NCBI GenBank assembly: GCA_964641945.1
Contig: CAZXLQ010000034.1
Location: 1 to 25,642, forward strand
Length of the DNA stretch: 25,642 nucleotides
Origin: JADIYM01 sp964641945
GTDB taxonomy: Bacteria > Acidobacteriota > Blastocatellia > UBA7656 > JADIYM01
Direction: 5' to 3'
Shown here: positions 4,893-13,290 of the stretch, in pieces
Layout of the letters: the number at the start of each line of letters is the position of its first letter
Position numbering within the stretch: the stretch's first letter is position 1
Translations under genes and position numbers: made by a program
Notes under the pieces: model-generated
Told to the model about the DNA's origin: nothing
The model's input: only the letters and a program-made list of their open reading frames with translations
Databases searched by the model: none

Positions 4893-6414
4893 GCCGGCGG
4901 CGCGGAAGCCGAAAGCGCCCCCGACGAGGGGCGAGCGGAACGCGCGCTGGATCGAGAAATACTGCCGGGTTCCGGAGGGAATCAAGGTCGGGCGGCCGGT
5001 CCGTCTGACGGCGGAACAGCGGCGGTGGCTCCGGGATATCTACGACTCCCCGACCCGGACGTTCATCCTTTCGATGGGGCGGAAGAACGCGAAGACGACG
5101 TTCGCCGCGTTCCTGCTTCTGCTCCATCTCGTCGGACCGGAGGCGGTCTACAACGGGCACCTCTTCTCGGCGGCACAGTCGCGGGATCAGGCGGCGATCC
5201 TTTTCGCCCTGGCCGCGAAGATGGTCCGCATGGCGCCCGAGTTGAGCAAGTGGGTCGCGATCCGCGAGGCGTCGAAGCAACTCCACTGCGCGGAGATCGG
5301 GACGCTCTACCGCGCCCTCTCGGCGGAAGCGTCGACGGCGTACGGACTCTCGCCGTGCTTTATCGTCCACGACGAACTCGGGCAGGTCTCCGGACCGCGC
5401 TCGGAACTCTTCGAGGCGCTGGAGACGGCGGGCGGCGCGCAGACTTCGCCGCTCTCCGTGATCATCTCGACGCAGGCGCCGACGGACGCGGATCTCCTCT
5501 CGACGATCATTGACAAGGCTCTCGCGGAGCCGGACCCGCGCGTAAAGGTCGTCCTCTATTCCGCGCCGCTCGACGCGCCGCCGTTCGCGGAGGCGACGAT
5601 CCGGGCGGCGAACCCGCACTTCAAGGAGTTCATGAACCGCGAGGAAGTCCTCCGGATGGCGGAGGAGGCGCGGCGACTCCCGGCGCGCGAGGCGTCGTAT
5701 CGGAACCTGATCCTGAACCAGCGCGTCGAGGCGAATGACCCGTTCGTCACGCGCGCCGTTTGGGGCGAGAACGCGGAGCCGCCGAAACCGCTAGCCGGGC
5801 GGCCGATCTACATCGGGCTCGACCTCTCGGAAGTCTCCGATCTGACCTGCGCCGTCCTGCTTACCGAGGACGGGGACGTCGTTCCGACGTTCTGGCTCCC
5901 GGAGGAAGGGCTCGCGGAGAAGGCGCGCGCCGACCGCGTACCGTACGACGTCTGGCACCGGCAGGGTTTCCTGCGGACGACGCCGGGGCGCGCGATCGAA
6001 TACGAGTTCGTCGCGCAGTGGCTCTTCGAGATCTTCTCGACGCACGACGTCCGCGCGGTCGCATTCGATCGCTGGAACATGCGCCACCTCCGCCCGTGGC
6101 TCTCGAAGGCGGGATTCACGGAGGCGCAACTGGAGCGGTTCGTCGAGTTCGGGCAGGGCTTCGTCTCGATGAGTCCCGCGCTGCGCGCAGTCGAGTCGAA
6201 ACTCCTCGCGCGGAAGTACCGGCACGGGAATCACCCGGTCCTGACGATGTGCGCCGGCAACGCGAAGGTGCTCCGCGACCCGGCGGGAAATCGGAAGTTC
6301 ACGAAGCAGAAGAGCCGGGGGCGAATCGACGGGATGGTCGCGCTCGCGATGGCCGAGGGCGTGACGCCGCAGCAGCCGCCGGCCGCGCCGGAATACAAGA
6401 TCTTCGTCCTCTAG
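4840..6414 (+). CDS. terL: Terminase large subunit
   Basis: TerL is the ATPase motor and nuclease that cuts and pumps DNA into the prohead. This 524-residue protein has a Walker A variant GRKNAKTT (residues 80-87), a Walker B CFIVHDE with D178 and E179, and a STQAP coupling motif near residue 209. The C-terminal RNase H-like nuclease has acidic residues at D328 (YIGLDLSE), D410 (AFDRWN) and D497 (RIDGMVALA). All are intact, so the protein looks functional. I used GTG 4840 (AGGA 2 nt upstream); no better start lies nearby, and residues 1-30 are low-complexity, so the true start could be later. It is translated within the TerS 3' end. Confidence 0.95.
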   Translation: MLEPSPQGRAAPAPGKRKPAARKPKAPPTRGERNARWIEKYCRVPEGIKVGRPVRLTAEQRRWLRDIYDSPTRTFILSMGRKNAKTTFAAFLLLLHLVGPEAVYNGHLFSAAQSRDQAAILFALAAKMVRMAPELSKWVAIREASKQLHCAEIGTLYRALSAEASTAYGLSPCFIVHDELGQVSGPRSELFEALETAGGAQTSPLSVIISTQAPTDADLLSTIIDKALAEPDPRVKVVLYSAPLDAPPFAEATIRAANPHFKEFMNREEVLRMAEEARRLPAREASYRNLILNQRVEANDPFVTRAVWGENAEPPKPLAGRPIYIGLDLSEVSDLTCAVLLTEDGDVVPTFWLPEEGLAEKARADRVPYDVWHRQGFLRTTPGRAIEYEFVAQWLFEIFSTHDVRAVAFDRWNMRHLRPWLSKAGFTEAQLERFVEFGQGFVSMSPALRAVESKLLARKYRHGNHPVLTMCAGNAKVLRDPAGNRKFTKQKSRGRIDGMVALAMAEGVTPQQPPAAPEYKIFVL

Positions 6415-6446
6415 CGCCTCGGGCGCTCCAAGCGAAAGGAACAGCT

Positions 6447-8465
6447 ATGCCCACGCGGGAGCCGGGCGCGATTCAGCGCGCCTATTCGACCTTCGAGATC
6501 CGGGCGGTCGACGACGGCGACGACGATCTGCGGGTTATCTCCGGGATTGCGACGACGCCGAGCCCGGACCGGGTCGGGGACATCGTCGAGCCGAAGGGCG
6601 CGCAGTTCACGCTCCCGATTCCGCTTCTCTGGCAGCACGACTCGCGCGAGCCGATCGGCCACGTCACGCAGGCGAAGGTGACGAAGGACGGGATCGCGAT
6701 CACCGCGAAGTTCGTCAAGGTCTCGGAGCCCGGACGGTTGAAGGAACGCCTCGACGAGGCGTGGCAGTCGATCAAGTCGGGGCTCGTGCGCGGGCTCTCG
6801 ATCGGGTTCCGCTCGATCGAGCACTCGTTCATGGAGGAGACCAACGGGATCCGGTTCATCAAATGGGACTGGCTCGAACTCTCCGCCGTCACGATCCCGG
6901 CGAACGCCGAGGCGAGCATCTCCGCGATCAAGGCGGCGGATGAGCGCGCGCTCACCGCGCACGCGATTTTGGAAAGCATCGAAAAGGCAAGCCGGTCGCC
7001 AGTCAACGTGACCGTTTCCATCAAGCCCGGCGCTGCGGGCGTTTACTCGAAAAGGAAGGCAGACATGAAGACGTTCAAGGAACAGATCGCGGCGTTCGAG
7101 GCGACCCGTGCCGCGAAAGCGGCGGAACTCCAAGACCTCGCGCAGAAGTCCGGCGCCGAAGGCGAGACGATGACCGCCGAGGATCAGGAGGCGTTCGACA
7201 CGCTCCAGGGCGAGATCGAGGCGATCGACGCGCAACTGAAGCGCCTGCGGATCGCGGAGAAGCTCAACGCCGAGACCGCGAAGCCGGTCCCGCAGAACGA
7301 CGAGGGCGCGGCCGGCAAGCCCGCGCGCGTCCCGGCCACGGTCCGCGCGAAGGCGAACCTGGAGCCCGGCGTCCGCTTCGCGAGGATGGCGATGTGCCTC
7401 GCGCGCGCGAAGTACTACCAGCGCGAAGGGCGCCTGCTCTCGCCGGAGGACATCTACCGCTCCGAGAAGCGGTGGATGGACACCGCCCCGGACGTCCCGC
7501 TCGCGCTGAAGGCGGCCGTCAACGCGGGCGACTCGACGACCGCGACGTGGGCGTCCGAGTGGGCGTACGCGCAGGACATCGCGAGCGAGTTCATCGAGTA
7601 CCTGCGCCCGATGACGCTGATCGGCCGGATCCAGGGATGGCGGAATGTGCCGTTCAACATCCGGGTCGGCGGGGCGACGAGCGGCACGACCGCCTACTGG
7701 GTCGGGCAAGGCGCGGCGATCCCGGCGAGCCAGATGGCGTCGACGAGCGTCTCGCTCGGCATCACGAAGGTCGCGGGCCTGACGGTCGTGACCAAGGAAC
7801 TCGCGATGCTTTCGACGCCGTCGGCGGAGATGATGGTCCGCAACGACCTCGCGCGCGCGCTCCAGCAGAAGATGGACACGGGCCTGATCGACCCGAACTC
7901 CGGCGGGCAGACGAACATCCAGCCGCCGTCGCTCACCTACGGCGTCACGGCGAGGCAGGCGTCCGGTACGGACTACGCGGCCTTCAAGGCGGACTGGAAG
8001 GCGATGACCACGAACTTCTACGCGGCGAACATCTCGCTCGACGGGTGCGTGATCATCATGACCGAGCAACTCGCCGAGGCGCTCTCGCTGATGGTGACCT
8101 CGCTCGGGAATCCGCAGTTCCCGGGGCTCACGCCGACCGGCGGGACGCTGATGGGGCGGCCGGTCTTCACGACGCAGGTCGCGGACACGACCGGCTCGCC
8201 GGACTGGGACAACCTCCTGATCCTGCTCAAGCCGGGCGAGGTCTTCCTCGCCGACGACGGCGGGGCGAGCGTCGAGGCGAGCGATCAGGTCGCGGTCGAG
8301 ATGGTCGACAGTTCCTCGCAGAAGTCGACGGCCACCGCGACGGGCGCCTCGCTCGTCTCGATGTTCCAGACGGAGAGCGTGGCGATCAAGGGCGTCCGGC
8401 ACATCAACTGGACGAAGGCGCGCTCGCAGGCGTGCCAGTTCATCCGCTCGGCGGCGTACGTCTAA
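6447..8465 (+). CDS. Prohead protease-major capsid protein fusion (HK97 type)
   Basis: One 672-residue frame joins two head proteins usually encoded separately. Residues 1 to about 190 form an S78-type prohead protease with H64 (LWQHDSREPIGH) and S118 (VRGLSIGF). From residue 207 on is an HK97-fold capsid protein: an N-terminal coiled-coil scaffold (MKTFKEQIAAFEATRAAKAA onward), a linker near residue 310, then the mature domain with PMTLIGRI, VGQGAAIP, GLTVVTKEL and a C-terminal FQTESVAIKGV. ATG 6447 has AAAGGA 7 nt upstream. An internal ATG at 7065 with its own ribosome site could yield capsid alone. An intrinsic terminator follows at 8490. Confidence 0.93.
   Translation: MPTREPGAIQRAYSTFEIRAVDDGDDDLRVISGIATTPSPDRVGDIVEPKGAQFTLPIPLLWQHDSREPIGHVTQAKVTKDGIAITAKFVKVSEPGRLKERLDEAWQSIKSGLVRGLSIGFRSIEHSFMEETNGIRFIKWDWLELSAVTIPANAEASISAIKAADERALTAHAILESIEKASRSPVNVTVSIKPGAAGVYSKRKADMKTFKEQIAAFEATRAAKAAELQDLAQKSGAEGETMTAEDQEAFDTLQGEIEAIDAQLKRLRIAEKLNAETAKPVPQNDEGAAGKPARVPATVRAKANLEPGVRFARMAMCLARAKYYQREGRLLSPEDIYRSEKRWMDTAPDVPLALKAAVNAGDSTTATWASEWAYAQDIASEFIEYLRPMTLIGRIQGWRNVPFNIRVGGATSGTTAYWVGQGAAIPASQMASTSVSLGITKVAGLTVVTKELAMLSTPSAEMMVRNDLARALQQKMDTGLIDPNSGGQTNIQPPSLTYGVTARQASGTDYAAFKADWKAMTTNFYAANISLDGCVIIMTEQLAEALSLMVTSLGNPQFPGLTPTGGTLMGRPVFTTQVADTTGSPDWDNLLILLKPGEVFLADDGGASVEASDQVAVEMVDSSSQKSTATATGASLVSMFQTESVAIKGVRHINWTKARSQACQFIRSAAYV
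7051..7067 (+). promoter_or_regulatory. Internal ribosome site and in-frame ATG for stand-alone capsid protein
   Basis: AAAGGAAGG at 7051-7059 lies 5 nt before an in-frame ATG at 7065. Initiation here gives a 466-residue protein beginning MKTFKEQIAAFEATRAAKAA, the normal look of an HK97-type major capsid protein N-terminus. The preceding 206 codons equal a typical stand-alone prohead protease. The signal is better than the ribosome site of several real genes in the window, so two products, a fusion and excess capsid, are likely. Confidence 0.7.
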
Positions 8466-8489
8466 CCTCCTCAGCGTTGCCGTGCCCTA

Positions 8490-8517
8490 GGGGCGGCCTT
8501 CGGGCCGCCCCGTTTTT
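8490..8517 (+). terminator. Intrinsic terminator after the capsid gene
   Basis: A perfect 9-bp stem, GGGGCGGCC (8490-8498) and GGCCGCCCC (8503-8511), closes a TTCG tetraloop (8499-8502) and is followed by G and five T (8513-8517). This is a textbook Rho-independent terminator located 24 nt after the capsid stop. The next ribosome site (GGAGG, 8533-8537) follows within 16 nt, leaving no room for a promoter, so downstream genes depend on read-through or antitermination. Confidence 0.92.
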
Positions 8518-8544
8518 CCTCGCTTTCCGTTCGGAGGCAGCGTC

Positions 8545-8757
8545 GTGCCGAAGATGACCCGAATGATCTCCTCGTCGAGCCACGTCTACGGCGGGCGAGC
8601 CTTGAACGCCGAAGAGGAGTTCGACGCGGAAGATCTCCACGTTCAACTCCTCATCGTCCTCGGCCGCGCGCGGGTCAAGCCGCAGCCGGAGGAGCCGACC
8701 TATTCGACCCGGGCTCTAACCGCGCGCCGCACGCGGCGCGGGAAGACGCTCCAGTGA
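8545..8757 (+). CDS. Small head-module protein, unknown function
   Basis: A 70-residue protein starting at GTG 8545 with GGAGG at 8533-8537 (spacing 7). The core HVYGGRALNAEEEFDAEDLHVQLLIVLGRARV follows the pattern 'Y-x-x-R-x-L-x-x-x-x-x-F-x-A-x-x-x-x-x-x-x-L-x-x-L-G-[KR]-A-[KR]', seen, as I recall, in short proteins beside portal or connector genes of many tailed phages. The C-terminal 20 residues are basic (TARRTRRGKT). Its stop overlaps the portal start as GTGA. It could be a minor head protein; function unknown. Confidence 0.7.
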   Translation: MPKMTRMISSSSHVYGGRALNAEEEFDAEDLHVQLLIVLGRARVKPQPEEPTYSTRALTARRTRRGKTLQ

Positions 8758-10151
8758 AACTCCCGTCGCTCCGGAACCTCTTCCGGAGGAAGGCGACGGA
8801 TCTGAACACCGTCACGCCGATCTCCACCTTCGGGCTCCGGTCGCCTTGGGGGACGCTCGTTGAGGCGTTCGGCGGGATGTGGCAGCGGAACCTGACGATC
8901 GACGGGACGCAGACGCTCCTATCCTCGTCGCCGGTCTACGCGTGCGTCCAACTGATCGCGCGCGACGTCGCGAAACTCCCGCTCGTGCTTCAGCAGAAGC
9001 AGACGAAGCGCGAGATCTGGGCGGACGCCGAGAACGCGGCGTGGTCGCCGCCGCTCCGGCGGCCGAACCGCTACCAGACGCCGCTTCAGTTCCTGGAGCA
9101 GTGGATCATCTCGAAGTTGCTCTGGGGGAATACCTACGTCCTGAAGGAGTACGACCGGCGGGAAGTCGTCCGCGCGATGTACATCCTCGACCCGGGGCGC
9201 GTGCAGGCGAAGGTCGCCTCGGACGGCGAGGTCTACTACGCGATCGCGGAGGATCAACTCGCGGGGATCGAGAACGCGGTAATCGTTCCGGCGGAGGACG
9301 TGATCCACGACCGGGCGCTGACGCTCTTCCATCCGCTATGCGGCGTCTCGCCGCTCTACGCGGCGGCGCTCACGGCGACGCAGTCGCGGCAGATCCAGAC
9401 GAACTCGTCGGTCTTCTTCCAGAACATGAGCCGGCCGAGCGGGCAACTGACCGGACCGGGCTTCATCTCGGACGAGACGGCCGCCCGCCTGAAGCGCGAG
9501 TTCGAGGACCGTTTCTCCGGGCAGAACGTCGGGCGGATCCTCGTCGCGGGGGACGGGCTGAAGTTCGAGCCCTTCACGATGCCGGCGGAGCAGGCGCAAC
9601 TCGTCGAGCAACTCCAGTGGGCGCCGGTCGACGTCGCGCGAGCGTTCCAGGTTCCGCCGTACAAGATCGGCGCGGGGAACCGGCCGAGCGATACGGCGGC
9701 GAGCGACCAGGAGTACTACAACGAGGTGATCCTCCCGCACGTCACGGCGATCGAGCAACTCCTGACCGCCGGGCTCTTCCTCCCGCTCGACTGGCGGGTG
9801 AACTTCGACGAGGACGGCCTCGTCCGGATGGACCGGAAGAAGCGGATGGAGTCCTGGCAGATCGGCGTCCGGGGCGGATTCCTCGCGCCGAACGAGGCGC
9901 GCGAGCGCGAGAACCTCCCGCCGGCGAAGGGCGGCGAGACGCCGTACATGCAGCACCAGGACTACCCGCTCGCGGCGCTCGCCGACCGTGAGGTCCCGCC
10001 CGTGACCGGCGCGGCTCCCGCGCCCGCCGCCTCACCCGAACCGGAAGAGCCGGAAGAGCCGGAGGACGATGAGGACGAGGGGGACGAGGAGGAGGCGCGG
10101 GCGCTCCTCGCGCTGATCTCGAAGGGATTGGAATGCGCCCCGAACTCCTGA
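8754..10151 (+). CDS. Portal protein (HK97/Phage_portal family)
   Basis: The portal forms the dodecameric ring through which DNA enters and on which the neck is built. This 465-residue protein shows family landmarks: SSPVYACVQLIARDVAKLPL (residues about 58-77), LEQWIISKLLWGNTYV (about 115-130), GVSPLYAAA (about 198), NMSRPSGQLTGPG (about 224) and the crown and stem region GNRPSDTAASDQEYYNEVILPH (about 306-327). The C-terminus after about residue 412 is a Pro/Glu/Asp-rich tail of low complexity. It starts by GTGA overlap with the small gene upstream. It lies downstream of the capsid gene, the reverse of the usual portal-protease-capsid order. Confidence 0.94.
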   Translation: MKLPSLRNLFRRKATDLNTVTPISTFGLRSPWGTLVEAFGGMWQRNLTIDGTQTLLSSSPVYACVQLIARDVAKLPLVLQQKQTKREIWADAENAAWSPPLRRPNRYQTPLQFLEQWIISKLLWGNTYVLKEYDRREVVRAMYILDPGRVQAKVASDGEVYYAIAEDQLAGIENAVIVPAEDVIHDRALTLFHPLCGVSPLYAAALTATQSRQIQTNSSVFFQNMSRPSGQLTGPGFISDETAARLKREFEDRFSGQNVGRILVAGDGLKFEPFTMPAEQAQLVEQLQWAPVDVARAFQVPPYKIGAGNRPSDTAASDQEYYNEVILPHVTAIEQLLTAGLFLPLDWRVNFDEDGLVRMDRKKRMESWQIGVRGGFLAPNEARERENLPPAKGGETPYMQHQDYPLAALADREVPPVTGAAPAPAASPEPEEPEEPEDDEDEGDEEEARALLALISKGLECAPNS

Positions 10152-11212
10152 AGCTCATCGCCGACGGCGTCGTCTCGTCGGTCAAGCACTTCGTCCTGGA
10201 GACGATCCGCCCCGTCGAGCGCGCGCTCGCGGAGCTGGCGGGCAAGCTCGCGGTCGTCGAGCAGCGGCTGGCGGCCGCGCCGGAGCGCGGCGAGCGCGGC
10301 GAGAAGGGCGACGTCGGTGCGCCGGGGCGCGACGGGCGCGACGGGGAACCGGGCGCGCGCGGGGAAAAGGGCGAGCGCGGGGAGCCGGGCGAGGTCGGCC
10401 TCCCGGGCCGCGACGGCGAGCCGGGCTTGCCGGGCGAGAAGGGCGAGCCGGGCGATCCGGGACCTGCCGGCCCGAGGGGCGAACCCGGTCCGCAGGGCGA
10501 GAAGGGCGATCCCGGCGCGAAGGGCGATCCCGGCGAGCGCGGTTTGCCGGGAGAGCGGGGCGAGAAAGGCGACCGTGGCGATCCCGGTCCCGCCGGCCTC
10601 GACGGGAAGGACGGCGCGCCCGGACGCGACGGCGAGAAGGGCGATCCCGGCGTTCCGGGGGAACCCGGGCCGCGCGGCGAGAAGGGCGATCCCGGAGATC
10701 CCGGCGCGCCCGGCGCGCGCGGAGAGCGAGGGGAGAAGGGCGACCAGGGACGTGACGGGAAGGACGGGCGCGACGGGAAGGACGGGGCCGACGGTCGCGA
10801 TGCGGCGATGATCGACCCGCTGCCGTCGATCGACGCGGAGCGGTCCTATCCAGCCGGGCAATACGCGCTCCACGCCGGCGGGCTCTGGCGCGCGAAGACG
10901 AAGACGAACGGCATGGACGGCTGGGCCTGCGTGATGCGCGGGATCGCCGACGTTCGCGAGGAGTGGGAGGGCCGACTTCATCGCGTGACGCACGTCTTTT
11001 CGGACGGCGAGGAGCGCGTCTTCGAGCGCCGGACGGAGGAGGTCATCTATCGCGGCGTCTTCCGCGACGGCGAGACCTACGAGCGCGGCGACGCGGCGAC
11101 GTATGCCGGCTCCTACTGGATCGCGCAGCGGACGCCGGCGACGGATCTCCCGGGAACCTCTGATCACTGGCGGCTCGCGGTCAAGCGCGGCCGGGACGGC
11201 GCGAAGAAATGA
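10133..11212 (+). CDS. Collagen-like virion fibre protein
   Basis: A 359-residue protein in three parts. Residues 1-52 include an amphipathic coiled coil (ETIRPVERALAELAGKLAV) that could trimerise the chain. Residues 53-223 are 57 uninterrupted Gly-X-Y triplets, rich in GEK-GD and GEP, a collagen triple helix. Residues about 224-359 form a globular end with two similar short modules containing Trp and aromatic residues (SYPAGQYALHAGGLWRAK and TYERGDAATYAGSYWIAQ), like the sugar-binding modules (CBM5/12-like) on phage fibres. The collagen part contains no Ser or Thr. It overlaps the portal gene by 19 nt and couples by ATGA to the connector. Most likely a head or neck decoration or adhesin. Confidence 0.85.
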   Translation: MRPELLKLIADGVVSSVKHFVLETIRPVERALAELAGKLAVVEQRLAAAPERGERGEKGDVGAPGRDGRDGEPGARGEKGERGEPGEVGLPGRDGEPGLPGEKGEPGDPGPAGPRGEPGPQGEKGDPGAKGDPGERGLPGERGEKGDRGDPGPAGLDGKDGAPGRDGEKGDPGVPGEPGPRGEKGDPGDPGAPGARGERGEKGDQGRDGKDGRDGKDGADGRDAAMIDPLPSIDAERSYPAGQYALHAGGLWRAKTKTNGMDGWACVMRGIADVREEWEGRLHRVTHVFSDGEERVFERRTEEVIYRGVFRDGETYERGDAATYAGSYWIAQRTPATDLPGTSDHWRLAVKRGRDGAKK

Positions 11213-11859
11213 CCGCCGACGTCCGCGAACTAACGAAACCGACGTGGGAGCCGGTCACGCTCACGGAGGCGAAGGTCTGGTGCCGGATCGACGACGACGA
11301 CACGGCGCAGGACGCGATCCTCCTCCTGCTGATCTCGTCGGCCCGGGAGCGCGCGGAGGCGATCACGGGGCGGGCGCTCGCCCGGCGGACGTTCGAGCTG
11401 CGGCTCGACGACTTCCCGACCGACAGGAGCTGGACGGAGCGTATGCGCGGAGCCGGGACGACCGGGCCGGCGCCGATCGTGATCCCGCGCCCTCCGCTCG
11501 TCTCGGTCCAGTACCTCACCTACGCGACCTCCGACGGCGACGTCGTCTGGACCGGGTCGCCGGAATCGTGGGACCTCGACACGGGCGGCGACGCGAACCC
11601 GGCGCGGCTGATCCCGGCGGCGGGCGCCGCGTGGCCGGCGGTCGAGGTTCGGCCGGGCGCGGTCCGGCTCGGCTTCACGGCGGGATACGTCACGGCGAGC
11701 CAGATGCCGCAGCGGCTCCGCCTCTGGATGCAGGCGCGGATCTCCTCCTGGTTCGAGAACCGGGAGAACGTCGTCATCGGGAAGTCGGTCTCGGAACTCC
11801 CGCACGACCTGATCGACGGCCTGCTCGACGAACTTCGGGCGGTGACCCTCTTCGCGTGA
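11209..11859 (+). CDS. Head-tail connector protein (gp6-like)
   Basis: Connector proteins of the HK97 gp6 type form a ring under the portal. This 216-residue protein begins with the family pattern PVTLTEAKVWCRIDDDDTAQDAILLLLISSARERAEAITGRAL (residues about 16-58), a helical bundle where DNA-packaging connector proteins are most conserved. The second part contains RPPLVSVQYLTY, then RLGFTAGYVTASQMPQRLRLWMQ, typical of the longer gp6-like members. It is the last clear virion gene before the sugar cassette; the tail genes that normally follow are absent. Confidence 0.87.
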   Translation: MTADVRELTKPTWEPVTLTEAKVWCRIDDDDTAQDAILLLLISSARERAEAITGRALARRTFELRLDDFPTDRSWTERMRGAGTTGPAPIVIPRPPLVSVQYLTYATSDGDVVWTGSPESWDLDTGGDANPARLIPAAGAAWPAVEVRPGAVRLGFTAGYVTASQMPQRLRLWMQARISSWFENRENVVIGKSVSELPHDLIDGLLDELRAVTLFA

Positions 11860-12521
11860 TCCTGGTCCGGGGGGAGGGGGAAAGCCTCTCGCGCGTCGAG
11901 CGCGCGTGGGAGGGCGAGACGGTCGTCTGCATCGCCACCGGGCCGTCGCTCTCGGAGGCGCAGATCGCGCTCGTCCGGGCGTCCGGCGCGCGCGTGATAG
12001 CGGTCAACGACGCGTATCTGATGGCGCCGTTCGCGGACGTCGTTTACTTCGCCGACGTGAAGTGGCACGGCTGGCACAAGGATCGCGAGGAGTTCCGCGC
12101 GTTCGCGGGGCAGAAGTGCTCGATCTTCATCGGCGTTGACCCGAAGCTCGGCCCGGGCGTCCACCTCCTGAAGCAGGCGGGCTACATGGGGCTCTCGAAC
12201 GACCCGACGGAGATCGTGACCGGGTCGAACTCGGGCTATCAGGCGATCAACATCGCGGCGCTCTCCGGGGCGCGGCGGATCGTCCTTCTCGGATACGACG
12301 CGCAGCCGAAGGACGGGAAACATCATTTCTTCGGGGCGCACCCGGACAAGTCGCACGCGCCCTACGACGTGATCCGTGGGCGGTTCCGGGACCTGGTCCA
12401 GCCGCTCCGGACGCTCGGCGTCGAGGTCTTCAACGCGACGCCGGGATCGGCCATCTCCTGCTTCGGGTATACGGACCTTGCCGCGAGCCTGGAATCTCAT
12501 CCGCGAAGCCCCGTGGTATAG
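11856..12521 (+). CDS. DUF115-like Rossmann protein, putative glycosyl-transfer related
   Basis: A 221-residue protein starting at GTG 11856 in a GTGA overlap. It has VVCIATGPSLSEAQI (residues about 25-39), VIAVNDAYLMAPFADVVYFAD (about 46-66), a central TGSNSGYQAINIAALSGARRIVLLGYD (about 123-149) and a late HHFFGAHP. The ATGPSL loop and the NSGYQAINLA / LLGYD pair are shared by phage proteins related to DUF115 and perhaps to GT42-type sialyltransferases, from memory. No substrate can be read. The first codons contain a G6-A-G5 run (GGGGGGAGGGGG). It opens the sugar cassette and is coupled to the connector. Confidence 0.65.
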   Translation: MILVRGEGESLSRVERAWEGETVVCIATGPSLSEAQIALVRASGARVIAVNDAYLMAPFADVVYFADVKWHGWHKDREEFRAFAGQKCSIFIGVDPKLGPGVHLLKQAGYMGLSNDPTEIVTGSNSGYQAINIAALSGARRIVLLGYDAQPKDGKHHFFGAHPDKSHAPYDVIRGRFRDLVQPLRTLGVEVFNATPGSAISCFGYTDLAASLESHPRSPVV

Positions 12522-13290
12522 GCGCGCGGCGTTCTCCGACGGCCTGCGGGCCGCTGGCTTCCGCGTCGTCGAGGGCGCGAGCCCCGTCGGCGCCGCCGGG
12601 GACGTCCTCGTGATCTGGAACCGCTACGGCGGGATGCACGGGATCGCGACGCGTTTCGAGGCGGAGGGCGGGACGGTCGTCGTCGCGGAGAACGGCTACC
12701 TCGGCGCGGGCGGGACGAGCCCGAAGTTCGACGTCCACCCGGGCGGGCCGAAGGGGCATCACTACTACGCGCTCGCGATCGGCGGGCACAACGGGCAGGG
12801 GAGCTGGCCAGACGGCGGGCCGGAGCGGTTCGCGGCGCTCGGCGTCGACGTCGCGCCGTGGCGCGCGGACGGCGGGCACGTCCTCGTCTGCCCGAACCGG
12901 CCCTTCGGCTACCCGGGCCGGGCGATGCCGGACGACTGGGCGGACCGGACGGCGGAGCGGCTTCGACGCGAGACGAGCCGCGAGGTCCGGATCCGGCGGC
13001 ATCCCGGGAACGATGCCCCGGCGCGCCCGCTCTCGGCCGACCTGGAGGGCGCGTGGGCCGTCGTGATCTGGACGAGCGGGGCGGGCGTTCATGCGCTCCT
13101 CGCCGGCGTCCCGGTCTTCTGCGCGAGCGCCTGGTGGGTCTGCAAGGCGGCTACCTCGACCGGGCCGATCGACGCGCCGACGCTCCCGGATCGCCTTCCG
13201 GCGCTCCGCCGGATGGCGTGGGCGCAGTGGCGGCTCGACGAGATCCAGAGCGGAGCGGCGTTTGCTAGTCTGCTACCCGCAGCCGGGTAA
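12478..13290 (+). CDS. KpsS-like putative glycosyltransferase, copy A
   Basis: The frame has no ATG near its plausible start; TTG 12478, inside the 3' end of the previous gene, gives a 270-residue protein beginning MPRAWNLIREAPWYRRAAF. Landmarks are GHHYYALAIGGHNGQGSWPDGGPERF (about 97-122), HVLVCPNRPFGYPG (about 138-151), VRIRRHPGN and AWAVVIWTSGAGVHALLAGVPVFC (about 190-213), and the end MAWAQWRLDEIQSG. The RxHP ... TSGAGxxALLAGVPV arrangement resembles the C-terminal half of capsule-type (KpsS/Capsule_synth) GT-B enzymes. It is paralogous to the next gene. No full catalytic site is identifiable, so activity is uncertain. Confidence 0.6.
   Translation: MPRAWNLIREAPWYRRAAFSDGLRAAGFRVVEGASPVGAAGDVLVIWNRYGGMHGIATRFEAEGGTVVVAENGYLGAGGTSPKFDVHPGGPKGHHYYALAIGGHNGQGSWPDGGPERFAALGVDVAPWRADGGHVLVCPNRPFGYPGRAMPDDWADRTAERLRRETSREVRIRRHPGNDAPARPLSADLEGAWAVVIWTSGAGVHALLAGVPVFCASAWWVCKAATSTGPIDAPTLPDRLPALRRMAWAQWRLDEIQSGAAFASLLPAAG

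Noticed and set aside
5760..6446. Upstream extension of the protease-capsid frame to 5760
   Set aside because: This part overlaps TerL in another frame and lacks protein-like composition; ATG 6447 has a proper ribosome site.
6411..8402. A 663-codon minus-strand frame opposite the capsid gene
   Set aside because: It lies wholly opposite the protease-capsid frame, which shows clear domains. It is Arg/Asp-rich shadow sequence.
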